From Neobacillus sp. Marseille-Q6967 (lineage in GTDB: Bacteria > Bacillota > Bacilli > Bacillales > Cytobacillaceae), in the NCBI RefSeq assembly GCF_946151075.1, contig NZ_OX267715.1, positions 372,001-436,000 of the forward strand: 64,000 bases of DNA, given 5' to 3'. Below the pieces are notes generated by a model. That model saw only the letters and a list, made by a program, of their open reading frames with translations, was not told the DNA's origin and did not search any database. The position numbers were made by a program, and so were the translations under genes. Of the stretch, positions 8,797 through 17,313 are shown one piece after another. Position 1 is the stretch's first letter. Each line of letters opens with the position of its first letter.

Positions 8797-11103
8797 ATGG
8801 AGATAAATACAATTGGAGTACTGCTTACGAAGCGGGAATGGAATAAGCTTAAAAGCAGAAAACATCATGTAGAGGGGATATGGCATCTTTACGCTAATAA
8901 AGCAAAAGAGTTAAACTTAAACCTTCAATTCTTTTCCCTGTATGATGTTTCGATGGAGAGTTTAACAACCCAGGCAATTGAAATAAGAAATAGTTTAGTT
9001 ATCAAAAGAGGTACGATTGACCTCCCATCAATCATTTATAATCCGACAAGATTTTATAAGAAAAATAATTTAAAAAAATTAAGGGAACTAGCGAACCACC
9101 CAAAATTTCAAATCCTCAATGAACACCATATTATTAAGAAAAAAAACCTTTTTGATTTAATTAATTCCTATACGAATAGGAAATTAAACCTCGAGTCAGA
9201 AAATAACCCTTATTCATTATTAACATTTTATGTACTAGGTCAAAAAAGTTTAGATAAGCATTGGAATATCCCAGTCATTTATGTGAAAGATACCGATGAA
9301 AAACTTTATACACTTGAAGAAGCCTCTCGGTTACTAGAAAACCATCCCTTTAACCAAAATACAGTAGAAGAAGCACTCCGTGAAATCAGCCAAAGATTTT
9401 TAGATCTGATTCAGTTTTATTTTCCGGGGGTTTATGAAATTGGCATTGTCTATACACTCAAAAAGAATGGCTATTTTTATTTAAGTACTACTTGCTCCAT
9501 TCATTCTATTGTAAAAGACCTTTTTAGCTGGAATTTTCAGCTAAGTGAAACTGTTTGTATGTCCCCGTTGAAAGTTGCCATGGAAATGATTCACCAGAGA
9601 AAAAACAGTGTAACCTTGCCTGAGGACCAAGACTCCGATTATATAAGGAATGATCCAAATGAAAATAAACAGTCTCTGGCACACAAGGAGGATGATACAA
9701 ATCTCTGGGTTACATTCAAAGTTTTTCATGATGATGAAATGTGTCTGCAAATACCATCCAATCTATTAACAAAATTCAAAAGTAACATTCTACAATTTGG
9801 TATTAAACAACAATCATGTAAAATTAAGCTAATTGAAGAAGAGATTGATTTAAATCAAAACACTTACCATAATCCATTGGAACTTTGGATTTCCGATTCT
9901 CTTCAACTTAAGATGCCTATTCCAACTAATATAACGTATCAACTAAAGTTTTTAGGAGAAAGTTCGATTATCGGACCCTCGATAGGTTTAGTGCTGGGTG
10001 AGAAAAATCAGCTATACAATCCTGTTTACATGGAAAAATACTCGGATCGTTTAAGTGTATATGAGAATTTTGGTGGTCTTGTCATGGCCTTTTCAACCCG
10101 CTCCATTGATTGGGAGGAAAAAATCGCTTATGGAATGGTGTATGATCCTCACCAAAAACAATGGAGATATGACTCTGCTCCGATTCCAGCTGCCTTGTAT
10201 CGTAGAAATTTTCATCAAAATCTGGAAGGAATTAATCAACTTAAAGAACTCACGGGAGGGAAACTATTTAACTCCCATTTTTATAAGAAATCGGATCTTT
10301 TACAATTACAATCGAATAAGGAAATACAGCATCATTTACCTGCCACATTTCTTTTAGAAAAGATCGATGAACTTGTTGAATTTGTTAATGTGAAACAAAA
10401 AGTTATTTTAAAGCCAGTTAGTTTGTCCCGCGGCCGCGGTATCTTTATTCTTGAAATGAACTCTGCAGAACAACAAGGCTATACCCTTTATGACCTTCGA
10501 AAAGAATTTCGACTTAGACACCTTATTCCAGATGCAAAAGGATTAGAGGAAATGTTAAAAAATTTAAAGATTGTAAATAATCAATACTTGTATCAAACCT
10601 ATATTCCACTTTTAAAAATTAATAATCGCCCCTTTGATGTCAGAGTAGTGATGCAAAAATATGATCTTAATAACTGGAAATGTTCTGGAATTGAATGCAG
10701 GGTAGCGGGTGAAAATGAAGTGTTAACTAACATTGCCCGTGGCGGTGAAGCGATGACATTAGAGGAAGTAGTCCGTCAATCCGGACTGAAACAAACCTTT
10801 CATATGGTTCAAGAAAATATAATCAACTTGTGTCAAACGTTTTGCCAATTAATGGATAAACAAGTCGAGCATTATGCAGAATTTGGTTTAGATATTGGTT
10901 TAGATCAGGATGGATTTCCTTGGATTATTGAAGCCAATATTTTTCCTAGTTTCAAAGGATTTAAAACAATGGATTATGAAACCTATTTAAACATCCGCTA
11001 TCAACCTCTCTTTTATGCTGTGCGTCTACAAGGATTTACGGTCATGGAAGGTGAGGTGGACACATTAAATGAAACATATCATCAAAACAATACCTTCTTC
11101 TAA
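8797..11103 (+). CDS. Double-module YheC/YheD ATP-grasp protein with a degenerate N-terminal module
   Basis: A 768-aa protein about twice the family norm. The C-terminal half (about 320-768) is a complete YheC-type enzyme: FNSHFYKKSDLL, VILKPVSLSRGRGIFIL, PFDVRVVMQ, and GLDIGLDQDGFPWIIEAN. The N-terminal half starts like YheD (IGVLLTKREW) and keeps the order of the fold. It lacks the glycine loop, however, and where active copies have DIGxD...IIExN it reads EIGIVYTLKKNGYFYLSTT, so the catalytic acids are gone. It is probably a pseudo-enzyme or scaffold fused to an active ligase. The ATG at 8797 follows AGGAGGTGGAGG; the GTG at 8743 has no RBS. The next gene overlaps its end by 35 bp. Confidence 0.85.
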   Translation: MEINTIGVLLTKREWNKLKSRKHHVEGIWHLYANKAKELNLNLQFFSLYDVSMESLTTQAIEIRNSLVIKRGTIDLPSIIYNPTRFYKKNNLKKLRELANHPKFQILNEHHIIKKKNLFDLINSYTNRKLNLESENNPYSLLTFYVLGQKSLDKHWNIPVIYVKDTDEKLYTLEEASRLLENHPFNQNTVEEALREISQRFLDLIQFYFPGVYEIGIVYTLKKNGYFYLSTTCSIHSIVKDLFSWNFQLSETVCMSPLKVAMEMIHQRKNSVTLPEDQDSDYIRNDPNENKQSLAHKEDDTNLWVTFKVFHDDEMCLQIPSNLLTKFKSNILQFGIKQQSCKIKLIEEEIDLNQNTYHNPLELWISDSLQLKMPIPTNITYQLKFLGESSIIGPSIGLVLGEKNQLYNPVYMEKYSDRLSVYENFGGLVMAFSTRSIDWEEKIAYGMVYDPHQKQWRYDSAPIPAALYRRNFHQNLEGINQLKELTGGKLFNSHFYKKSDLLQLQSNKEIQHHLPATFLLEKIDELVEFVNVKQKVILKPVSLSRGRGIFILEMNSAEQQGYTLYDLRKEFRLRHLIPDAKGLEEMLKNLKIVNNQYLYQTYIPLLKINNRPFDVRVVMQKYDLNNWKCSGIECRVAGENEVLTNIARGGEAMTLEEVVRQSGLKQTFHMVQENIINLCQTFCQLMDKQVEHYAEFGLDIGLDQDGFPWIIEANIFPSFKGFKTMDYETYLNIRYQPLFYAVRLQGFTVMEGEVDTLNETYHQNNTFF

Positions 11104-12412
11104 GCCAACGATTTCCTTTCCGCTTTCAGACCTTGAAAAATTATCACTATCTGGCAGGGAGTCTATCATAGTATCAATTGGAGCAATGGAAATCAAAGCT
11201 TTCCTAAGGCATCATGATGTTGATTCTTATGTTTATGTCTCTACCGAATTAGTAAAAAATTTTACTCTTCCGGAAAATGTCCAATATGAAATGAAAATCA
11301 ATAATGGTAAATTGTTAATTGGCCCAGTCATAGGGATCTTAATAAAAGGTAAAACCGCTGAACTGACAAAACAAAGGGTTAAAATTTACAAAAATTATCT
11401 TTTTGATTATCAGCATTTGAATGGTCTGGTTCTTCTTTTTGCCTCTGATGGAATTGATGTGCTAAATAAACAAATCCATGGTTTCGCCTATAATCCATTG
11501 GAAAATGAATGGGTAAAGGGTATATATCCGTTTCCCACAGTTGCTTTTATTAGAAAATCTGTGAAGGAATCTACTCGACAAAAATTAAACGAATTAATCG
11601 GTGAAAACTTTTTTAATTCTCATGTTTTTAACAAGTGGGAAATGTGGAAATGGTTTTCCCAGCAACCATTATTGAGGGAACATTTTCCTGAGACGGTTAT
11701 GGGAGATAATATAGAGGAGGTTAAAAGGTTAATCGAATTTTACCATGATACTTTTATTAAACCGGTTGCTGGAATGCAGGGGACTGGAATTTACCAGCTT
11801 TCTAAAAGTGGTCATGAATTTAAATTAAGCTACCGGGTAAAAGACCAAAATATCATGACAATATTTGATAATTGGAACGCGGCAGAGTGCTACTTAAAAA
11901 CAGAACTTAATCTTAACAAGTATATTGTCCAGCAAAGGATTCCTTTATTGACAAGAGATCAAAGGGTTATGGATTTACGAGTGATTGTCGTTAAAAATCA
12001 ACATGGAAAATGGGCAGTTCCTGGAATGGTTACAAAGTTCGGCGATAAAGACAGTATTGTAAGCAATATTTCCAGCGGCGGGTCAGCACAAAAGGTCTGG
12101 CAGTCTCTATGTGAGATCTTTTCTTCCGATTTTAAAAGGGCCTATAAAAAGTATATGGAGATTGAAAAGTTAGCCATCACTTGTTGTGAATTTCTTGAAA
12201 AAAGAGGTTTGCATTTAGGTTATATTGGAATCGATATTGGGATGGATCAAAACCATGGTCTTTGGGTGATTGAAATTAATCACCGAAATCCTGATATGAC
12301 AATTGCATTAGATGCCAGCGACTTCCAACTTTATTATAAGGTAAAGACAGCCCCATTGCAGTATGCTAAATGGTTAGCGGGATTTGGGGGTGAACAAACG
12401 AATGATATATGA
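11069..12412 (+). CDS. YheC/YheD family ATP-grasp protein
   Basis: A full-length family member of 447 aa. The N-terminal domain (about 1-180) contains the GPVIGILIKG strand shared by the YheC-like paralogues here. The ATP-grasp portion shows TFIKPVAGMQGTGIYQL, YIVQQRIPLL, VMDLRVIVV, and IGIDIGMDQNHGLWVIEIN with intact metal ligands. It overlaps the upstream gene by 35 bp and the downstream paralogue by 11 bp, implying translational coupling. Predicted to be an ATP-dependent carboxylate-amine ligase; target unknown, with a spore-surface role inferred from the family. Confidence 0.85.
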   Translation: MKHIIKTIPSSKPTISFPLSDLEKLSLSGRESIIVSIGAMEIKAFLRHHDVDSYVYVSTELVKNFTLPENVQYEMKINNGKLLIGPVIGILIKGKTAELTKQRVKIYKNYLFDYQHLNGLVLLFASDGIDVLNKQIHGFAYNPLENEWVKGIYPFPTVAFIRKSVKESTRQKLNELIGENFFNSHVFNKWEMWKWFSQQPLLREHFPETVMGDNIEEVKRLIEFYHDTFIKPVAGMQGTGIYQLSKSGHEFKLSYRVKDQNIMTIFDNWNAAECYLKTELNLNKYIVQQRIPLLTRDQRVMDLRVIVVKNQHGKWAVPGMVTKFGDKDSIVSNISSGGSAQKVWQSLCEIFSSDFKRAYKKYMEIEKLAITCCEFLEKRGLHLGYIGIDIGMDQNHGLWVIEINHRNPDMTIALDASDFQLYYKVKTAPLQYAKWLAGFGGEQTNDI

Positions 12413-13709
12413 AGTTGCTGCCGATCCTTTATCCAGTAACTCTCTGAATGTACCAGCATCACTGGCAGCCAGCTTAGGAATTGAAAATAATAAAATGCTG
12501 TCATTATCGTATGGAAGGAGAAAGTTACAGGTAACTGTTAATAATATACAATCCATTAAGGAAGATCAAATTCTTGTTAGTGAGAATGTTATAAAAGAGC
12601 TGTTAATGGATACGAAAGCGAAATATGAAATTATTTTTTCTGGAGAAGAAATCCTCATAGGTCCAGTGATTGGGTTACTTTTAGGAAAAACAGAGAAAAA
12701 GCTTGAACAGTATTTAAAAAATTATTTAGTTTATACCATGTTATATGAACAAATTAATGGGGTTTTATTTGTATTTTGTGAAAACCAAATAGATTTTTCT
12801 AACGAATGTATTACTGGATATCTTTATGACCCTTCATTACCCGAGAATTGGAGAAAAGGAGTCCTTCCGTTTCCTGGTGCCATTTTTAGAAGAGTGGAAC
12901 TCTCAAATAATTCACTGAAGGGTTTACAGGAAAAAATGGGTAACCGATTTTTTAATGCCCAGTATTTTGACAAATGGCAATTCTGGAATTGGCTTTCACC
13001 TTATAAAGAATTAAAAAAACACCTTGCTGAAACGACGAATAAAGTGTCAATTGCAAATGTTGATAAATATATAGATTTATATAATGGTGTTTATCTAAAG
13101 CCAAAAGGCGGGTCGAGGGGTAAAGGTATTTATTATATAACCAAAACGGAAAATCAATATTTAGTAATGGAAAATTATCAGGAGGAAATTAGAACATTAT
13201 CAAAAGAGGATATGATTAACTATTTATCAAGATACTCATTTTATTTATTGCAGCAGCCTATCAAACTTCAAACATTTGAAGGCCGTAAAGTGGACTATAG
13301 AGTGATGCTGCAAAAGAATGATACTGGAAATTGGCAATGTACAGGGATTATTGCCAGATTTGGAAACACAAATAGCATATCTTCTAATTTTAAAGCTAAT
13401 GGCTTCGCATTGGAAGGTACCATGGCATTAAGAACACAATTCGGGTATGACGAACTATCCGCATTTAAAAAATACCAGGAAATCATAAACCTCTGTATAA
13501 AAATGGCTTGTAAAGTGGATGAAATTGCAGGAAATTATGCTGATTTAGGGATTGATGTTGGAATAGATCAAGATAATAAAATCTGGGTTATTGAAATGAA
13601 TAAGCGACCCGACCATGATTTCCCATTAATTATTAAAGATCGCAAAATGTATTATCAAGTTAAATCAAACCCTGTATTATATGCAAAGTATATTGCAATG
13701 GGAAAATAA
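12402..13709 (+). CDS. YheC/YheD family ATP-grasp protein
   Basis: A 435-aa paralogue of the preceding gene. GPVIGLLLGK marks the N-terminal domain; VYLKPKGGSRGKGIYYI, FYLLQQPIKL, KVDYRVMLQ and GIDVGIDQDNKIWVIEMN mark the ATP-grasp core with conserved Asp/Glu/Asn. The start is placed at the ATG at 12402, spaced properly from GGGGGTG (12386-12392); upstream TTG/GTG codons lie inside that RBS. It is the last gene of the first plus-strand run and is followed by a terminator shared with the converging glycosyltransferase. Confidence 0.85.
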   Translation: MIYEVAADPLSSNSLNVPASLAASLGIENNKMLSLSYGRRKLQVTVNNIQSIKEDQILVSENVIKELLMDTKAKYEIIFSGEEILIGPVIGLLLGKTEKKLEQYLKNYLVYTMLYEQINGVLFVFCENQIDFSNECITGYLYDPSLPENWRKGVLPFPGAIFRRVELSNNSLKGLQEKMGNRFFNAQYFDKWQFWNWLSPYKELKKHLAETTNKVSIANVDKYIDLYNGVYLKPKGGSRGKGIYYITKTENQYLVMENYQEEIRTLSKEDMINYLSRYSFYLLQQPIKLQTFEGRKVDYRVMLQKNDTGNWQCTGIIARFGNTNSISSNFKANGFALEGTMALRTQFGYDELSAFKKYQEIINLCIKMACKVDEIAGNYADLGIDVGIDQDNKIWVIEMNKRPDHDFPLIIKDRKMYYQVKSNPVLYAKYIAMGK

Positions 13710-13729
13710 GATAAAAACAAAGCCATTAA

Positions 13730-13763
13730 AAAAGCCTCCAAATCAAGATATTTGGAGGCTTAA
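13730..13763 (-). terminator. Terminator between converging units (best on minus strand)
   Basis: AAGCCTCCAAAT / ATTTGGAGGCTT stem. On the minus strand it is followed by TTTTTTAATGG, so it mainly ends the glycosyltransferase unit. The plus-strand U-run is weak. Confidence 0.8.
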
Positions 13764-13773
13764 ATACTTTAAA

Positions 13774-14475
13774 TTAGGTTCCAATATTTTTCGTGACAAT
13801 TCTTTTGAAATTTCTTATTCTGCCGATGATTCTACTTTTTCTTTTAATATATAGATTTAGTTTCTTAAATGTGTGGGAACGTGGATTCCGTCTCCTTATA
13901 TAGACATAGTTGAATTTACTCGTTGTATACGTTCTTATATTTCGAATTTTACATTTTCTAAGAAAAGCTTGGTCGGTTCCGGCCCCTTTAATTGAGGGGA
14001 ATTTGATTTTTTTCCAAAGGGACTTTTTAAACATAATAGTTCCGCCAAAGATAAAACTCTTTCCAAGTCTGTTTTCAGTCCCTATTTTACGTTTCGCCAA
14101 TATACTACCTTTTTCGAAATATATAAATGTACTGCCTTTCCCGACAAGTTCCGGTCTATGTTTACGAAACGCAGCCATTGCCTCCGTTAAATAGTAGGGA
14201 GAATAGTAGTCATCATCATCAAATTTTGCGATAATATCATACTTTGCTTTTGCAACTCCATAATTTAAACATTGACCTAATGTTTTGGTCTGCGGGATTT
14301 GGAATATGGAAACATTATTATAATGAAGTGCTTTTTCCTGCCATTTTTTGGGGTTGATTTTATCATTGTTTAGGATGATGATTAGTTCTTTTTCTTTCCA
14401 TAATTGATTTGAGTAATTAGCAAAAACGTTCTCCATCATATTATCCCTTATCGTGCAGGTAATGATAGAAACCAC
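13774..14475 (-). CDS. Family 2 glycosyltransferase
   Basis: A 233-aa GT-A fold glycosyltransferase. VSIITCTIRDN opens the nucleotide-binding fold, and KFDDDDYYSPYYL carries the DXD-type metal/nucleotide-sugar motif. KGAGTDQAFLRKC resembles the C-terminal acceptor/catalytic base region. The C-terminus is extremely Lys/Arg-rich, suggesting membrane or polyanion association. There are no membrane segments, so it is likely cytosolic. It lies on the opposite strand inside the ATP-grasp cluster, downstream of another glycosyltransferase (45 bp apart). Donor sugar and acceptor unknown. Confidence 0.8.
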   Translation of the reverse strand: MVSIITCTIRDNMMENVFANYSNQLWKEKELIIILNNDKINPKKWQEKALHYNNVSIFQIPQTKTLGQCLNYGVAKAKYDIIAKFDDDDYYSPYYLTEAMAAFRKHRPELVGKGSTFIYFEKGSILAKRKIGTENRLGKSFIFGGTIMFKKSLWKKIKFPSIKGAGTDQAFLRKCKIRNIRTYTTSKFNYVYIRRRNPRSHTFKKLNLYIKRKSRIIGRIRNFKRIVTKNIGT

Positions 14476-14520
14476 CTGCTTCTCACCTCCCAGCTCTTTA
14501 AATTAAAACTGATTTTTATT

Positions 14521-15261
14521 TTAATGACCACGTTCATTAATCAATCTTTTCATTGCTGCTGCCTTACCTCTTCTTTTGGCATACCGTTTATATAACCTTG
14601 CATTATTTCGAAAATTAGGGTTCCTTCTAGCTCCGACCCTTGGATGCCACAAATGATAGACAGAAGAAGTTCTTAGTCTTCCATAATGGCCGCAAATAGT
14701 ATTCATTGCGTCTCTAAATGCATTATCCTCCCTGCCCCATCCTACAAATCTTTCATCAAATCCTTTAACCCGATAAAAGTTTTTTCGAGGGACAACGATT
14801 ACTCCACCAAAAGGTTTACTGGATCTAACCACTCTTTTTCGCCTATTTTTCCTACGTATTAAAACTCTTTTAAATATCCGCTCTCTATATTGAACTTTTA
14901 ATGGTAAAGGCCATTGAGGGGGAAAAACTAATAGTTTTTCTGTACTTGTTTTTGTGAGGTCTAACCAATGATTGTACGGAATAACCCAAGAATATTTATT
15001 CAACATTTTAATTGCCCTAATTAAAGTATTTGGATCATAAATTGCATCAATGTCAGCAATAACAAAAATATCCCTAGTGGCTTTTTTGGCTGCATTATTT
15101 ATGGCTCGTGATTTATTAAAAGGTACGTTGTGGTCAACGCCAATACATAACTCCACTTCGGGCATGGTGGCTTCATAATATTTCTTTACCCACTTAAACA
15201 ATTTATCACGCATACCATTATCTGGTTTATAGGGGAGTAAAACAGAAACTCTATTTAACAT
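14521..15261 (-). CDS. Glycosyltransferase, GT2 / galactosyltransferase-like
   Basis: A 246-aa GT-A enzyme. VSVLLPYKPD starts the fold, VIADIDAIYDPNTL contains the DXD motif, and GFDERFVGWGREDNAF is the signature of the galactosyltransferase C-terminal domain, where the ED pair supplies the catalytic base. The tail is rich in Arg/Lys like its partner. The ATG at 15261 follows GGGAGCAGTGAG. It is probably the first gene of a two-gene minus-strand operon, divergent from the glycosyltransferase at 15526. The partners likely assemble the glycan on which the ATP-grasp ligases act (inference). Confidence 0.8.
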   Translation of the reverse strand: MLNRVSVLLPYKPDNGMRDKLFKWVKKYYEATMPEVELCIGVDHNVPFNKSRAINNAAKKATRDIFVIADIDAIYDPNTLIRAIKMLNKYSWVIPYNHWLDLTKTSTEKLLVFPPQWPLPLKVQYRERIFKRVLIRRKNRRKRVVRSSKPFGGVIVVPRKNFYRVKGFDERFVGWGREDNAFRDAMNTICGHYGRLRTSSVYHLWHPRVGARRNPNFRNNARLYKRYAKRRGKAAAMKRLINERGH

Positions 15262-15525
15262 CTCACTGCTCCCTTCATCATGAGATCATAATTGCTAGTT
15301 AATTAGAATATATAGCTTGTCTTCAGTATAATATTCAAACTATTTGTTTTCGTTAAGGTTATTGTCCTCACAATTCAATATTTTTTGTATTTAGTCTTAT
15401 TAAATGTAGAAAATCTAATGGGCAATAATTCGCACATTCAACCGGAATAAGGACAAATTATTAACAATTTTATTTTTCAAGAATAGTATAGTAAAAACTT
15501 AGCCATGTGAAAGGAGAAATTTGAG

Positions 15526-16221
15526 GTGATTCCGTCATACGATTTTTCTATAAAGCCTAGGAGTAATATGGTTATTTGTGTTTTAGGTTCAGGCCGAAAT
15601 CATGAAGCAGCTCTTAAAATTATGAAACCCACGGTTGAATATTACGGCAGGCGACATAATATTGACACCTTGTTTTTTAATAAGACCTTTTTGCCAAACC
15701 AGCTTGCAAAAAAGAATAAGGTTTTCTTACTCTATAACCTGCTAAAATATTATGAAATTGTGATGTGGATGGATTCAGACACGATTATAGTAGACCCAAG
15801 CGTTGATATTCGCAAGGAATTAAATACCAATCATGTTGTATATATGACAAGCTATTTTGGAAGAAAGCCGCTGTTTCCAAATTCAGGGGTAATTGTAGTG
15901 AAACGGGACCCAAGAACATATGAAATTCTAGAAAAGGTTTGGAATTATAAAAGAAAATATCGCAGAGCCTGGTGGGACCAGCAGGCATTCTTAAATCTTC
16001 TTGGTTTCCGAAATAATCTCGTCAAAATATTGTCCTATAAAGGTCCTACAAAATATACGGCACTAATTGGCAGTTTACATGTTAAATGGAACAGCAGACC
16101 TAATAGACGTGATGTTGCAAAAAAACCAGTAATTCTACACCATTGCGGGTGGAAATGGCCGACAAGATTAGCAAAAATGCGGAGAAGTTACCGGTCATTT
16201 TTAAAAAATATCAAAAAATAA
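15526..16221 (+). CDS. Glycosyltransferase of the GMA12/MNN10-like (GT34-type) superfamily
   Basis: A 231-aa nucleotide-sugar transferase. MVICVLGSGRNHEAAL opens the fold; IVMWMDSDTIIVDPSVDI contains the DXD (DSD) motif; FPNSGVIVVKRD and WWDQQAFLNLL match the acceptor-side motifs of GMA12/MNN10 and related DUF273-type transferases; LHHCGWKWP ends the domain. Start is GTG at 15526 behind AAAGGAG. It reads divergently from the two minus-strand transferases and toward the TupA-like gene, which starts about 50 bp downstream. Confidence 0.8.
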   Translation: MIPSYDFSIKPRSNMVICVLGSGRNHEAALKIMKPTVEYYGRRHNIDTLFFNKTFLPNQLAKKNKVFLLYNLLKYYEIVMWMDSDTIIVDPSVDIRKELNTNHVVYMTSYFGRKPLFPNSGVIVVKRDPRTYEILEKVWNYKRKYRRAWWDQQAFLNLLGFRNNLVKILSYKGPTKYTALIGSLHVKWNSRPNRRDVAKKPVILHHCGWKWPTRLAKMRRSYRSFLKNIKK

Positions 16222-16273
16222 AAATACCGGCTATAAGCCTCGGATATTTAAGGTGGTAGGTGAAGGCATTAGG

Positions 16274-17131
16274 ATGAAAAAGAGGACAAGACTAATAAAA
16301 AGGAAAACAAAAATTAATAAAATTTTTAATTTGAAAGCTAAATTTAAACGCAGACATGGTTATCATCTGAATTTAGTCAGCCCAAGGACCTTTTCTGAAA
16401 AAATTCAATGGATTAAACTGTACGGAAATTTACAGCGATTTTCAAAGTATGTAGATAAATATGAAGTACGTGAATATGTGAAAAGTAAAATTGGTGAAAA
16501 GTCCCTTATACCCCTAATTGGTGTATATAATAATGTGAATCAAATCAACTTAGATACATTACCAGATTCATTTGTCTTAAAAGCTACTCACGGATGTAAA
16601 TGGAATATGCTTATAAAAGATAAAACCAAATTTAATTGGAATGCTAAGAAGAAACTAGTAAGAAAGTGGCTGAATTCTAGTTATTATAGAATAACCGGTG
16701 AATCCAATTATCAAAATATTAAGCCAAGAGTTGTTATTGAGGAATATATAAAAGATTCATCAGGGGATTTGAAGGATTATAAAATATTTTGCTTTAATGG
16801 TGAACCAAGATATATACAGGTAGATGGAAACCGATACCGTGATCATAAACGTGATATATATGATTTAAATTGGAACAAGCTCCCTGTTCAGTATGGTTAT
16901 CCAAACTTTAGTAAACCTGTAGATAAACCTTCACGGTTAAATGAATTACTAGATACAGCAAGAATTCTATCTGCTGACTTCCCGTTCGTTCGAGTAGATC
17001 TGTATTGTACAAATGAGCAAATTTTTTTTGGTGAATTAACCTTTACTCCCACGAATGGCTTTAAGCCATTTAACCCAAGACATTATGACCTATTGTTTGG
17101 AAAATTTTTTGATATAAAGCGATATCTATAG
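16274..17131 (+). CDS. TupA-like ATP-grasp protein
   Basis: A 285-aa protein resembling the TupA ATP-grasp family, named from teichuronopeptide (polyglutamate-polyglucuronate wall polymer) synthesis in an alkaliphilic Bacillus. Seen: HGYHLNLVSPRTFSEKIQWIKLY at the N-terminus (a family hallmark), SFVLKATHGCKWNMLI (ATP-binding Lys and loop), RVVIEEYI, DYKIFCFNGEPRYIQV and FVRVDLYCTNEQIFFGELTFTP (metal-binding Asp and Glu). The ATG at 16274 is preferred over GTG at 16253 because AGGTGA lies at the right distance. It sits beside glycosyltransferases, consistent with adding an amino acid to a sugar polymer. Confidence 0.85.
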   Translation: MKKRTRLIKRKTKINKIFNLKAKFKRRHGYHLNLVSPRTFSEKIQWIKLYGNLQRFSKYVDKYEVREYVKSKIGEKSLIPLIGVYNNVNQINLDTLPDSFVLKATHGCKWNMLIKDKTKFNWNAKKKLVRKWLNSSYYRITGESNYQNIKPRVVIEEYIKDSSGDLKDYKIFCFNGEPRYIQVDGNRYRDHKRDIYDLNWNKLPVQYGYPNFSKPVDKPSRLNELLDTARILSADFPFVRVDLYCTNEQIFFGELTFTPTNGFKPFNPRHYDLLFGKFFDIKRYL

Positions 17132-17162
17132 AATACAGTTTGAAAAGGAAAATATCAAAATA

Positions 17163-17216
17163 GTAAAGCACGTATGAATCGGTATAATCTGTTTCATTCG
17201 TGCTTTTTGTTTATTT
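17163..17216 (+). terminator. Terminator after TupA-like gene
   Basis: AAAGCACGtATGAA pairs with TTCATtCGTGCTTT across a roughly 14-base loop, followed by TTGTTTATTTTT. Confidence 0.75.
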
Positions 17217-17313
17217 TTCTGTCTATTAGGGCAACTGCCGTAGCAATGAATTTCTTCTAAGCATGTAATATTAAGTAAACTTTTGTAGGTTCTATTATGC
17301 GGAGGTTATTCTA

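Noticed and set aside
10055..10357. 100-codon plus-strand ORF inside the 768-aa ATP-grasp gene
   Set aside because: Out-of-frame shadow over motifs that are clearly coding in the main frame.
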